Shown here piece by piece: positions 52,711 to 61,117 of a DNA stretch of 64,000 bases. The notes below the pieces were generated by a model. The model worked only from the letters and a program-made list of their open reading frames with translations, was not told where the DNA came from and did not search any database. The position numbers were made by a program, and so were the translations under genes. Source of the DNA: Thalassobius sp034670005 (GTDB lineage Bacteria; Pseudomonadota; Alphaproteobacteria; Rhodobacterales; Rhodobacteraceae); NCBI RefSeq assembly GCF_034670005.1, contig NZ_JAXMOH010000001.1, forward strand, positions 682,001-746,000. The letters are read 5' to 3'. Position 1 is the stretch's first letter. Each line of letters begins with the position of its first letter.

Positions 52711-54252
52711 TCAGGCACTATCGACCAATTTGGGCTGCATCTCGACCTGTTGGGCATATTCGAACAGAACCATCGTCGCACCGCCGCCGATCCTCCGAGC
52801 CCAGGTGGTCAGGTTGGTGCCGTCCTTCAGCCGGACCGGAACCTGCTGATCGCAATTCGGCGTGGCGGTGGTAACGAATTGCGCGATTTCGTCCCAACGG
52901 GGTGATGGCAGGCTGGCCCCTTTCCAATGCTGCACGGAATCTCTGATCGTTGGTTCCGTGAGGCCATAATCCGGTTCGGTTTTCCAAATCTCGCAATACA
53001 TGCTGTTGCAAAAATACATTTGACCACTCGAAGAAAAAACCGCGACTGCCAGGTTCAGATGGTTCAGTACCGACTGATTTAATTCCAGATCGGCGCGAAA
53101 ACGACGGGTTAGCGACATTTCGGCACTGATATCTTCGATCAGGAAGGCCATTGCGCCGTCCGGATGCGGCCGACCGCTTACGCGATATGTCAGCCCCGTT
53201 GGCAAATGCCATGTTTCCAGGTAGCGGCCGTCGCTGGCAGCATCGATCAAGTCGTCCATTTCATCGAGCCAAGAATTGTAGTTCTTCGGTTCCGGCATGG
53301 TCTGATTGTCGCGTAGCCGGTCAAAGAAATCGTGCAGGCTTGGCCGTTTGGACAGAAATTCCACTGACAAGTGGGTCAAATCCGCTAGCGCCGGATTGAA
53401 CAGTGCCAACTCACGCTTACGATCGAATATCGCCAAGCCGATCGACAGTTGAGCAAAGGTTTTGGTCAGGGTTTGCACGAAATTGCGTTGTGCGATCTCC
53501 GCTTGCACAACCGCATTGATATCGGTGGCATAGTGCATGGTAAACTTGTCCGTCAGGGACGATGTAACGTCATACCACAAGCATTCGGACCCGTTCTTGA
53601 GCGTGACTGACAACCGTTTGCGCGATGGCACCGGCGGTTTGCTCCCGGTCAGCTCGAAGAGCGATTCGTGACCTTCGGCGTTCGGTCCAATACAAGCTCT
53701 CGCCAGCATTTCATAAGCCGAATTGGCCCATTTGACCCGACCATGTGCATCGGTTTGCCAGATCGGATAGGGCGACCCTTGAACCGCGCTGTTGAGCGTA
53801 TCGATTTGGGCTTCCCAAACCCTGCGCTGATGCAGATCAGCGGCTGATTGGGTCCGGTTTGGAGTATTATCAATCAGGCTGACCCTGGTCAGACCATTTA
53901 TATCCTCGATCAGGACGGTCGAGTCTCCTCCCATATCGATGGATTCCAGCGTCAGTGGATTGCCAGACAACCCTGGCGGAGGTACGTCTGGAAAATCAGG
54001 AAAACGCGGGCGTAGTAGCTTTGCCATTTGGTACCAATCGGTGCGGTCACCTTCGGCCATGTCCAACAGGACTTCGCCGCTGTCACTGGCATTCAACAGA
54101 TCAGATCCATTATAAAGGAATCTGGTCTCTTCGTTACCGTTGAAAACCGAAATCGTGGGATCTGCTTGGGGCTTTTGAACGAAACGAAATGTAAGTGCCG
54201 CAGCGATCAGAGAAATTGCACAAATCCCCAAAAAACTCTGTAAATCGAGCAT
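52711..54252 (-). CDS. Membrane-anchored PAS-domain protein, DivL-like, without kinase domain
   Basis: Predicted 513-residue protein. One N-terminal transmembrane helix (residues ~7-25) is followed by PAS-like regions at about 150-245 (PYPIWQTDAHGRVKWAN), 255-370 (IGLAIFDRKRELALFNPAL) and 395-500 (LNLAVAVFSSSGQMYFCN). No HisKA or HATPase domain follows; the protein ends after the last PAS. This matches the published PAS protein DivL of Rhodobacter capsulatus, which affects CtrA and gene transfer agent production. It sits between regB and tsaE. The link to DivL is inference; I have not compared sequences. Confidence 0.7.
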   Translation of the reverse strand: MLDLQSFLGICAISLIAAALTFRFVQKPQADPTISVFNGNEETRFLYNGSDLLNASDSGEVLLDMAEGDRTDWYQMAKLLRPRFPDFPDVPPPGLSGNPLTLESIDMGGDSTVLIEDINGLTRVSLIDNTPNRTQSAADLHQRRVWEAQIDTLNSAVQGSPYPIWQTDAHGRVKWANSAYEMLARACIGPNAEGHESLFELTGSKPPVPSRKRLSVTLKNGSECLWYDVTSSLTDKFTMHYATDINAVVQAEIAQRNFVQTLTKTFAQLSIGLAIFDRKRELALFNPALADLTHLSVEFLSKRPSLHDFFDRLRDNQTMPEPKNYNSWLDEMDDLIDAASDGRYLETWHLPTGLTYRVSGRPHPDGAMAFLIEDISAEMSLTRRFRADLELNQSVLNHLNLAVAVFSSSGQMYFCNSMYCEIWKTEPDYGLTEPTIRDSVQHWKGASLPSPRWDEIAQFVTTATPNCDQQVPVRLKDGTNLTTWARRIGGGATMVLFEYAQQVEMQPKLVDSA

Positions 54253-54321
54253 GGTACACCTGTCTAAAAATAATCTCTAAGTTGAAGATAACTGGTTAAC
54301 AAGCTCTTAAAGGGTGAGTGG

Positions 54322-55716
54322 TTAGATCGCCAAAGGCTGATTTTCCCCAATTGGAACAGCATTTTCACCGCTTTGTGCGTCGATTTTCCGGCGCAACCAA
54401 ACAACTTCGACGATTGCACCACATCTTTCGGAATGAATACCGAGTGGCATATGCGGATCGCGGCCATTAGCGAAACTCAACTCAGCTCCCGACCGTTCCA
54501 GCAAGGTTTTTGCAATGAAAAGGCCCAAACCCATACCTTCGTATTCCGGTCGTTTCGTCATGTCTGCCCCAGCGCGACGGCGGCGCATGAACGGGTCTCC
54601 GATACGTCCGATCAACTGAGGTGGATAGCCCGCACCGTCATCCATGATGCGAACACGGATTTCGCTGTCGTTCCAGCTTGCTTCGACCCAGACATTTTCA
54701 GTGGCGAAGTCGACCCCGTTCTGGATCAGGTTGCGTACTCCGTGGATGATTTCGGGTCGGCGCAGAACCGAAGGCTGTGACTGCGCATCAAGCCCATCCG
54801 CCAATTCGAAATGCAATTCCTTGCCGCGCTCCAGATGAGGATCTGCCGCTTCGCGCAGGACCGCCATCAGCGGGGCCTGACGCAGGTGCAGATCGTCTTT
54901 GCCGGCCCGCCCCATCGACCGTAGAATATCGCGGCAGCGATCAGCCTGTTCGCGGATCAGGCGGGCATCTTCCTGCAGTTCAGGCCAGTCCTCCAGATCC
55001 TCAATTAATTCGGCGCTGGTCAGCTTGATCGTCGCCAATGGAGTGCCCAGTTCGTGTGCCGCCGCCGCCACAACGCCACCGATATCGGTCAGTTTCTGTT
55101 CCCTGGACAGGGCCATGTAGGTCGCCTGCAACGCGTCGGACATCGCGTGCATTTCCACAGTGACGCGACGCGAATAGGCTCCAAGAAAGATCACCGCGAT
55201 CACGGTGGCGATCCAATTTCCGAAAACGAAGATATCCGGGATTCGCAAGATGAAGCCTTGATCGGTCCGCAGTGGCAGATGGAATCTGGCCAGCAGCGTC
55301 ACCGCCAGAATCGCGGTGATGCCAAGAAACATGGTCGAGCGCAGCGACAGAGCCGAAGCAGATACCGTCACAGGACCAAGGATAAGGATCGAAAACGGAT
55401 TATGCAAACCGCCGGTGAGGTATAATAACAGCGACAGCTGCAACAGATCGAATAGCACCATCAGCAGGTTTTCGGTTTCCGTCAGTCGTTTGCTTTCGGG
55501 AAAAATGAACATCGTGATCAGATTGCCGAGAATCGAAACGGAAATGACCAACAGGCAAAGGCTGATTTCCAATTGCAGGTCAAAAAAGACCTGAGCAACG
55601 AAAATCGCCGTCAACTGTCCGGCAATGGCCGCCCATCTGAGCAAGGTGATCGTGCGCAGCTTGATCCAGTTACCGCGCTCGCTGCCCTTGAGTACTTTGA
55701 ATGTCGTTTCGGCCAT
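54322..55716 (-). CDS. regB: RegB/PrrB redox-sensing histidine kinase
   Basis: Predicted 464-residue sensor kinase. Six membrane helices (about 25-185) include the quinone-binding GGLHNPF at 102-108. The dimerisation/phosphorylation motif AAAAHELGTPLATIKL holds the phospho-His H221, and the redox-active Cys is C261 in ADRCRDILRSMG. The HATPase domain (NLIQNGVDFA, GMGLGLF) is complete. It phosphorylates RegA when the quinone pool is reduced. Adjacent and divergent from senC-regA, as in Rhodobacter. Confidence 0.94.
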   Translation of the reverse strand: MAETTFKVLKGSERGNWIKLRTITLLRWAAIAGQLTAIFVAQVFFDLQLEISLCLLVISVSILGNLITMFIFPESKRLTETENLLMVLFDLLQLSLLLYLTGGLHNPFSILILGPVTVSASALSLRSTMFLGITAILAVTLLARFHLPLRTDQGFILRIPDIFVFGNWIATVIAVIFLGAYSRRVTVEMHAMSDALQATYMALSREQKLTDIGGVVAAAAHELGTPLATIKLTSAELIEDLEDWPELQEDARLIREQADRCRDILRSMGRAGKDDLHLRQAPLMAVLREAADPHLERGKELHFELADGLDAQSQPSVLRRPEIIHGVRNLIQNGVDFATENVWVEASWNDSEIRVRIMDDGAGYPPQLIGRIGDPFMRRRRAGADMTKRPEYEGMGLGLFIAKTLLERSGAELSFANGRDPHMPLGIHSERCGAIVEVVWLRRKIDAQSGENAVPIGENQPLAI

Positions 55717-55807
55717 GTGCGACTTCGTCCCGTTGAATTTCTTTGTCTAATGATAAATATGCAAGAAAGACCAATCAACAGACCGCTCCCGGACCGAGGA
55801 TACCATC

Positions 55808-56440
55808 ATGAACCGTACATTTGTCGCGTCGATTTCGGCCGTTGCCATAGCTGCATTGCTGGGGGCGACATGGTATGTAACCTCTGGTACCGGGCCGGAT
55901 GACAAATATGCCGATTGTCGTACCGGCGCAGTGGCTGGTGGATCCACGCTCGGCGGGCCGTTCACTCTGGTTGACGAAACTGGCAAAACGGTCACCGACA
56001 AAGACGTGATCGACCAGCCTACGCTGCTCTATTTCGGCTATACTTTCTGTCCCGATGTTTGCCCTCTGGACAATGCGCGCAATGCCGAAACGATCGAAAT
56101 ACTGGAAAACCGCGGCAAGATCGTGAAGCCGGTGTTCATTTCCATCGACCCTGACCGCGACACACCGGAATTGCTGGCCGATTTTACCGATTACCTGCAT
56201 CCGCGCATGATTGGACTGACCGGGACCCCGGAACAGGTGAAAGCGGCCAGCCAAGCCTATCGTACCTTTTACCAGAAACAGGAACCCGAAGCGGGTGACG
56301 AAGACTACTACCTGATTGATCATTCGACCTTCACTTATCTGGTGTTCCCCGACGACGGTTTTGTGGAATTTTTCCGCCGTGATCTGGAGCCGGAACAAAT
56401 GGCTGACAAGGTTCAGTGTTTTCTGGACGCGCATGGCTAA
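55808..56440 (+). CDS. senC: SenC/SCO-family copper protein
   Basis: Predicted 210-residue SCO protein anchored by an N-terminal helix (residues ~5-24) facing the periplasm. The copper-binding motif is C81-P-D-V-C85 with the distal His H172 (IDHSTF). It assembles the CuA site of cytochrome oxidase and is reported to affect RegB signalling in Rhodobacter. GAGGA precedes the ATG. It is followed by regA on the same strand (77 bp). Confidence 0.93.
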   Translation: MNRTFVASISAVAIAALLGATWYVTSGTGPDDKYADCRTGAVAGGSTLGGPFTLVDETGKTVTDKDVIDQPTLLYFGYTFCPDVCPLDNARNAETIEILENRGKIVKPVFISIDPDRDTPELLADFTDYLHPRMIGLTGTPEQVKAASQAYRTFYQKQEPEAGDEDYYLIDHSTFTYLVFPDDGFVEFFRRDLEPEQMADKVQCFLDAHG

Positions 56441-56517
56441 GCCGGGATGGTTTGACGCAAGACACCCTGCGCTATAGAACCGGTAAAACCGTGGTCGCGC
56501 GACGCTGGAGGATCCAC

Positions 56518-57069
56518 ATGGCTGAGCTTTCTGAAAAGATCGGCGAGGACAAATCGCTGTTGATCGTCGATGACGATGAACCGTTTCTGAAACGGCTGGC
56601 CAAGGCTATGGAAAAACGTGGTTTCGAAGTGGAAACCGCAGGTTCCGTCGCCGCTGGCAAAGCCATCGCCACCGCCCGACCGCCAGCCTATGCCGTTTGC
56701 GACCTGCGTCTGGAGGACGGGAATGGACTGGATGTGGTCGAAGTGCTGCGGGAAAAACGTCCAGATAGCCGGATCGTGGTGCTGACCGGCTATGGCGCCA
56801 TTGCCACCGCTGTGGCGGCGGTCAAGATCGGGGCGACCGATTACCTGTCGAAACCCGCCGATGCCACCGATATCACGAATGCTCTGCTGGCCGCCGATGA
56901 CGAAATGCCGCCGCCACCGGAAAACCCGATGAGCGCCGACCGGGTGCGGTGGGAACATATTCAGCGGGTGTACGAGCTGTGCGACCGAAATGTCAGCGAA
57001 ACCGCCCGGCGGCTGAACATGCACCGCAGGACGTTGCAGCGCATCCTGGCCAAGCGTAGTCCGCGCTGA
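56518..57069 (+). CDS. regA: RegA/PrrA global redox response regulator
   Basis: Predicted 183-residue two-domain regulator. Receiver domain: acidic pair DDDE (~18-21), phospho-Asp D62 in VCDLRLEDGNG, and the Thr/Lys of VLTGYG and LSKPAD. The C-terminal Fis-type helix-turn-helix (RNVSETARRLNMHRRTLQRIL) binds DNA. A proline-rich linker (PPPPENP) joins the domains, as in RegA. Target genes include photosynthesis, nitrogen fixation, respiration. GGAGG precedes the ATG at 56518; the longer frame overlaps senC. Confidence 0.95.
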   Translation: MAELSEKIGEDKSLLIVDDDEPFLKRLAKAMEKRGFEVETAGSVAAGKAIATARPPAYAVCDLRLEDGNGLDVVEVLREKRPDSRIVVLTGYGAIATAVAAVKIGATDYLSKPADATDITNALLAADDEMPPPPENPMSADRVRWEHIQRVYELCDRNVSETARRLNMHRRTLQRILAKRSPR

Positions 57070-57080
57070 GCAATTTGGAC

Positions 57081-57110
57081 AAGCGCGGGTGAGCGGCGCT
57101 CGCCGCGCTT
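57081..57110. terminator. Large inverted repeat between regA and GNAT genes
   Basis: AAGCGCGG (57081-57088) and CCGCGCTT (57103-57110) pair, and inside them GAGC (57091-57094) and GCTC (57098-57101) extend the hairpin with small bulges. It sits between convergent genes, where a shared terminator is expected. There is no U tract, so it may act only as a 3' stabiliser. Confidence 0.5.
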
Positions 57111-57113
57111 GGG

Positions 57114-57596
57114 TCAATCGAGATCGAAGCGTTTCAGAACCTTATCGACCTTCTGACCATTATTGAGCCTGTAATCATGCCAGCGGTCATAGTCGCGAAA
57201 TCCGCGGCTTTGATGGTACGTCAGCCCGCTGTCGTTATCGGCGCGGATATTGGCGTTGATCCAGACATACCCAAGCGCTTCGGCGGCCGCCCGGGTTGCT
57301 TCGAACAGCTTTGATCCGGTCCCCAGGCCAGTCTGGCCGATCCGTACGAAGGTCGCAATATCGCACGCTTCGTCCGGCAGATAATCCTGCGGGCCAATCC
57401 ATTGAAACCCAATGATGTCGCCCGCGTCGTCCGCCACGTGCCAAGCGGCCCGTTCTGCGCCAGTTTCGATCCAGTCCCAAAGCATTTTGCCGCTGACCAA
57501 ATCGGTTATCGCTGTCGTTCCGCCCGCTGCAATAATTTCGTTCAGCAGATCGGCCATCGGTCGCGTATCGATACGGGTTGCGCGACGGATTCGCAT
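57114..57596 (-). CDS. GNAT-family N-acetyltransferase
   Basis: Predicted 160-residue acetyltransferase. The central acetyl-CoA region (GTGSKLFEATRAAAEALGYVWINANI) and a C-terminal YHQSRGFRDYD are typical GNAT. Its substrate is unknown. The ATG at 57596 lies one base after the HD gene stop; a longer frame upstream overlaps it. It converges on regA. Confidence 0.8.
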   Translation of the reverse strand: MRIRRATRIDTRPMADLLNEIIAAGGTTAITDLVSGKMLWDWIETGAERAAWHVADDAGDIIGFQWIGPQDYLPDEACDIATFVRIGQTGLGTGSKLFEATRAAAEALGYVWINANIRADNDSGLTYHQSRGFRDYDRWHDYRLNNGQKVDKVLKRFDLD

Positions 57597-57597
57597 T

Positions 57598-58194
57598 TCA
57601 GCAGTCCTGTAATAGCATTGCGACACGGCCAGTGTAGTCGTTCCGCGCCTCGACCGGTGGGCGCAGTCGAATCGCCAGACCCTCAATCACCGCTGGGTCG
57701 GGTTTGCCAAAAAACCTTGTCGCCTCGTTTACCGTGAAACCCGCGATCTGAGTCGCTTCCATCCAGGCGCTGACGCGGTCTGCCTTCTTGATTTGTTTCT
57801 TTACCGTTGCCGGGATCGTCGCTGGCAAACCGAATCGAATGTGGATCGCAGCCATCAGCCGTTTATCCAGCTCGTCATATTCCGGCCCGACCGCCGCCTT
57901 AACCGGGGAAATCATATCGCCGATAACATATTCGGGCGCGTCATGCAGCAACGCGGCCAGCTGCCATTTGACCGGGGCTTGCGGGGTCATTCGAGTATAA
58001 AGCTCTTCGACCAGCAGCGAATGCTCGGCTACGGAATAGGCGAAATCACCTTGTGTTTGACCATTCCAGCGCGCCACAAACGCCAGCCCATGCGCGATGT
58101 CTTCGATCTCGATATCCATCGGGGTTGGATCCAGCAGATCCAGCCGACGACCAGACAACATCCGTTGCCAAGCGCGGGGTTGTTTTGCGGCCAT
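57598..58194 (-). CDS. HD-domain hydrolase (YfbR-like 5'-nucleotidase family)
   Basis: Predicted 198-residue HD protein. The metal motif HSLLVEEL ... LLHDAPEYVIGDMISPVK has His, His-Asp and the later Asp (KKADRVSAWMEA). Relatives are 5'-deoxynucleotidases, but this subgroup is uncharacterised. The start is the ATG at 58194 with GAGGTG upstream; the frame is open to 58938, but that part is non-conserved and antisense to the small exported gene. It is coupled to the GNAT gene (1 bp). Confidence 0.78.
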   Translation of the reverse strand: MAAKQPRAWQRMLSGRRLDLLDPTPMDIEIEDIAHGLAFVARWNGQTQGDFAYSVAEHSLLVEELYTRMTPQAPVKWQLAALLHDAPEYVIGDMISPVKAAVGPEYDELDKRLMAAIHIRFGLPATIPATVKKQIKKADRVSAWMEATQIAGFTVNEATRFFGKPDPAVIEGLAIRLRPPVEARNDYTGRVAMLLQDC

Positions 58195-58657
58195 AGGGCA
58201 CCTCGTGAACTTCTGGTCCTGAGTAGCCGGTGAGCCCGATTCATGCAACGTGGACGCTTTGCCACACGAGGCTATTCCGCCTTGTTCGTGGAGTTGTTGT
58301 AACGTCAATGCCACAACGTGCACGGAACCTGAATCGTATGGGGTGGGAGTTATGATCCCGCGCCAAACCATAGCTGTGACATAAAGCGAAAGCGTTTGAA
58401 CCATTCGATAACCAGCCATTGAATCAACAAAACAAGGCGCAACCGGTCGTGTTGATGACCCCTTTCTTACGGATAGGTCCGGTTCGGAACGATTCAAACT
58501 AATTGTGAATTGGCCGTATTTGATCAGTAGAAGAATGCCGAAACATGGATGACTCAGGCACATAGTTTGCTCCGGTACTTGCTGTAAATTCCGCCTGAAC
58601 CGCGCTCTTTCCCGGGCGTCAGATCCGACGGCATTTTCATGGAAAAGGAGTACGAGT
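58195..58657. other. 463-bp region without a recognised gene
   Basis: Between the divergent HD hydrolase and the small exported protein. I see no protein with normal codon use, tRNA or repeat. Both promoters must lie here. It is unusually long compared with other divergent gaps in the window (76-170 bp, apart from the proposed origin). Confidence 0.5.
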
Positions 58658-59002
58658 ATGTCCATTTTTCTGAAAACCCGCGCCGTCGGCCCCGCGCCAC
58701 GATACGCTTTGGCTGTGACTATTTGTCTGGGTGTTGGCTTTTTGGCTTCGGCGGTTTCTGCCCAAGCATCCAAATGCTTGCCGCGTGACACTTTGGTGAA
58801 CAGTCTGTCGAAAAAATACAATGAGCAGCTGACTGGCGGCGGGCTGCAAAATCCGCAGCAATTGATTGAAGTCTGGTCGTCTTCCGACACCGGTAGCTTC
58901 ACCGTGTTCATTACCCGGGCCGATGGGATCAGCTGCATTCTGGCAACCGGTCGAAATTGGAATGCAGCCAGCCTGGTACCTCAAGAAGGTGTAGAAGGCT
59001 GA
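58658..59002 (+). CDS. Small exported protein of unknown function
   Basis: Predicted 114-residue protein; not recognised. An N-terminal signal peptide with a basic start and hydrophobic core (residues ~17-35, cleavage near VSA-QA) leads to a mature part of about 78 residues with two cysteines (KCLPRD and SCILATG) that could form one disulfide. AAGGAG lies 8 bp before the ATG. It is 90 bp upstream of ahcY on the same strand and could share its transcript. Confidence 0.65.
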   Translation: MSIFLKTRAVGPAPRYALAVTICLGVGFLASAVSAQASKCLPRDTLVNSLSKKYNEQLTGGGLQNPQQLIEVWSSSDTGSFTVFITRADGISCILATGRNWNAASLVPQEGVEG

Positions 59003-59092
59003 TCCAGAAGGCGTATCGGGCCAATCGCACATTGTGTGATTAAGGGTCGAATGTTATCTGCCTTGCAAATGTGATTGTAAGGAGCTGTCCGG

Positions 59093-60487
59093 ATGGCAAA
59101 CGACTATATCGTAAAAGACATCAATCTGGCTGAGTTCGGCCGCAAAGAGCTGGACATTGCCGAAACCGAAATGCCGGGCCTGATGGCGCTGCGTGAAGAA
59201 TACGGGCAGACCCAGCCGCTGAAAGGCGCACGTATCGCCGGGTCACTGCACATGACGATCCAGACCGCGGTCCTGATCGAAACGCTGGTGGCGCTGGGCG
59301 CCGATGTTCGCTGGGCCTCGTGCAACATCTTTTCGACCCAGGATCACGCTGCGGCGGCGATTGCCGCGACCGGCACCCCGGTTTTCGCTATCAAGGGTGA
59401 AACGCTGGAAGAATACTGGGATTACGCCGACCGCATTTTCCACTTCGAGGAAGGCGGCGCCAACATGATCCTCGACGATGGCGGTGATGCGACGCTCTAT
59501 ATTCTGATCGGTGCGCGCGTTGAAGAAGGCGAAACCGACCTGATCGAAACCCCGACCAGTGAAGAAGAGGTCGCGCTGTTCGCGCAGATCAAGAAGCGCC
59601 TGAAAGAAAGCCCCGGCTGGTTCACCAAGCAGCGTCACATGATCAAGGGTGTGACTGAGGAAACCACCACCGGCGTGCATCGCCTGTACCAGATGATGGA
59701 AAAGGGCCACCTGCCCTTCCCCGCCATCAACGTGAACGATTCCGTCACCAAGTCGAAATTTGACAATAAATACGGCTGCAAGGAATCGCTGGTCGACGGT
59801 ATCCGCCGCGCCACCGACACCATGATGGCTGGCAAGGTCGCCTTGGTCTGCGGTTATGGCGATGTCGGCAAAGGATCCGCCGCTTCGCTGCGCGGTGCGG
59901 GTGCCCGGGTGAAAGTAACCGAGGTCGATCCGATCTGTGCTCTGCAGGCCGCGATGGACGGGTTCGAAGTGGTGACGCTGGAAGACGCGGTGTCGAGCGC
60001 CGACATCTTCATCACCACCACCGGCAACAAGGACATCATCCGCATCGAGCATATGCGCGAGATGAAGGATATGGCGATCGTCGGCAATATCGGCCATTTC
60101 GACAACGAAATTCAGGTCGCGGCGCTGAAGAACCACAAATGGACCAACATCAAGGACCAGGTGGACATGATCGAAATGCCGTCGGGCGCGCGGATCATCC
60201 TGCTGTCCGAAGGCCGCCTGCTGAACCTCGGCAACGCCACCGGCCACCCGTCCTTCGTGATGTCGGCCAGCTTCACCAACCAGACGCTGGCGCAGATCGA
60301 ATTGTGGACCCGCGGCGAGGAGTACAAGAACGAAGTCTATATCCTGCCCAAGCATCTGGACGAAAAGGTCGCCCGGCTGCATCTGGACCGGATCGGCGTG
60401 AAGCTTTCTAAGCTGAGCCAGGATCAGGCCGACTATATCGGCGTAAGTCCCGAAGGCCCGTTCAAGCCGGAACATTACCGCTATTGA
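59093..60487 (+). CDS. ahcY: Adenosylhomocysteinase
   Basis: Predicted 464-residue NAD-dependent SAH hydrolase. NAD-binding GYGDVGKGSA is at about 254-263, and the substrate residues in SCNIFSTQDHAAAA and the tail KLSQDQADYIGVSPEGPFKPEHYRY are standard. It removes SAH to homocysteine and adenosine, sustaining methylation. AAGGAG precedes the ATG. A SAH riboswitch is not evident upstream. High-GC codons suggest strong expression. Terminator at 60515-60551. In Rhodobacter, ahcY lies beside the reg genes; here four small genes intervene and hvrA is absent. Confidence 0.97.
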   Translation: MANDYIVKDINLAEFGRKELDIAETEMPGLMALREEYGQTQPLKGARIAGSLHMTIQTAVLIETLVALGADVRWASCNIFSTQDHAAAAIAATGTPVFAIKGETLEEYWDYADRIFHFEEGGANMILDDGGDATLYILIGARVEEGETDLIETPTSEEEVALFAQIKKRLKESPGWFTKQRHMIKGVTEETTTGVHRLYQMMEKGHLPFPAINVNDSVTKSKFDNKYGCKESLVDGIRRATDTMMAGKVALVCGYGDVGKGSAASLRGAGARVKVTEVDPICALQAAMDGFEVVTLEDAVSSADIFITTTGNKDIIRIEHMREMKDMAIVGNIGHFDNEIQVAALKNHKWTNIKDQVDMIEMPSGARIILLSEGRLLNLGNATGHPSFVMSASFTNQTLAQIELWTRGEEYKNEVYILPKHLDEKVARLHLDRIGVKLSKLSQDQADYIGVSPEGPFKPEHYRY

Positions 60488-60514
60488 GCTGAAATGCCTC
60501 TTAAGAACTGGTCA

Positions 60515-60551
60515 GAAACCCCGCCATGCCTTGGCGGGGTTTCTTTTTTTT
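60515..60551 (+). terminator. Intrinsic terminator after ahcY
   Basis: GAAACCCCGCCA (60515-60526) and TGGCGGGGTTTC (60532-60543) form a perfect 12-bp stem with a 5-base loop, followed by eight T residues. It is 28 bp after the ahcY stop, a textbook rho-independent terminator. Confidence 0.95.
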
Positions 60552-60692
60552 GGGGGCAAAGGTGATTGCAAAGATGGAGCAGAACACGGCCCTGCCCCGT
60601 TGGGATGCCGATGGGGAAAGCTGCCCAAATTTCCCCTTTGTGCCTGATGGTAACGCGTCTAGGCTGCGCTCGCATCAGTATGGACAGAAATT

Positions 60693-60708
60693 GCCTTATT
60701 GCTAAGGC
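60693..60708 (+). repeat. Short hairpin in the DUF2853 leader
   Basis: GCCTTA (60693-60698) and TAAGGC (60703-60708) pair with a TTGC tetraloop, ending about 20 bp before the DUF2853 start codon. It may be a leader structure; a short palindrome this size can arise by chance. Confidence 0.35.
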
Positions 60709-60728
60709 GGAACGGCGGGAGTGAAGAA

Positions 60729-61070
60729 ATGGGAAAACGGGACGATCTGATCGCGCAATATGCCGATGATCTGAAAAACAAATGCGGAATGGATCCGGAT
60801 ATGGATCTTTTGACCAAGGTGACCATTGGCTGTGGTCCGGCGATCTATAACGCCGATGCGTCGACCGTGGCGGCGACGCAGGAATCCGAGCTGGAAACGG
60901 TCAAAACAAACTTCCTGATCAAGAAACTTGGCTTGGAGGACGGTCCGGATCTAATGGCAGCGATCAATTCAGTGATCGAAACTTATGGCCGTTCAGAGCG
61001 CAACAAATACCGCGCCGTGGTCTATTACATGTTGACCAAGCATTTCAAAAAAGAAGCTGTTTACGGCTGA
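60729..61070 (+). CDS. DUF2853-family protein
   Basis: Predicted 113-residue soluble, largely helical protein. The family block is KCGMDPDMDLLTKVTIGCGPAIYNADASTVA, with a second conserved helix at about residues 88-108. No catalytic motif is seen and the function is unknown. GGGAG precedes the ATG at 60729. It stands alone behind the ahcY terminator and converges on the epimerase gene. Confidence 0.78.
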   Translation: MGKRDDLIAQYADDLKNKCGMDPDMDLLTKVTIGCGPAIYNADASTVAATQESELETVKTNFLIKKLGLEDGPDLMAAINSVIETYGRSERNKYRAVVYYMLTKHFKKEAVYG

Positions 61071-61117
61071 TCTTGGCAGCGTTGGACGCCGCCGCAGCCG
61101 AACTTATGGGGCGGCTT

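Noticed and set aside
58195..58938. Long N-terminal extension of the HD hydrolase frame (247 residues)
   Set aside because: Non-conserved, cysteine- and arginine-rich, antisense to the small exported gene, and the family start is at 58194.
59003..59092. SAH riboswitch before ahcY
   Set aside because: The 90-bp leader shows no match to the known SAH or SAM-II core; only the ribosome-binding site is visible.
59243..60475. 410-residue open frame antisense to ahcY
   Set aside because: Complements a well-supported, GC-biased gene; His/Asp/Gln-rich translation is typical of reverse-strand shadow.
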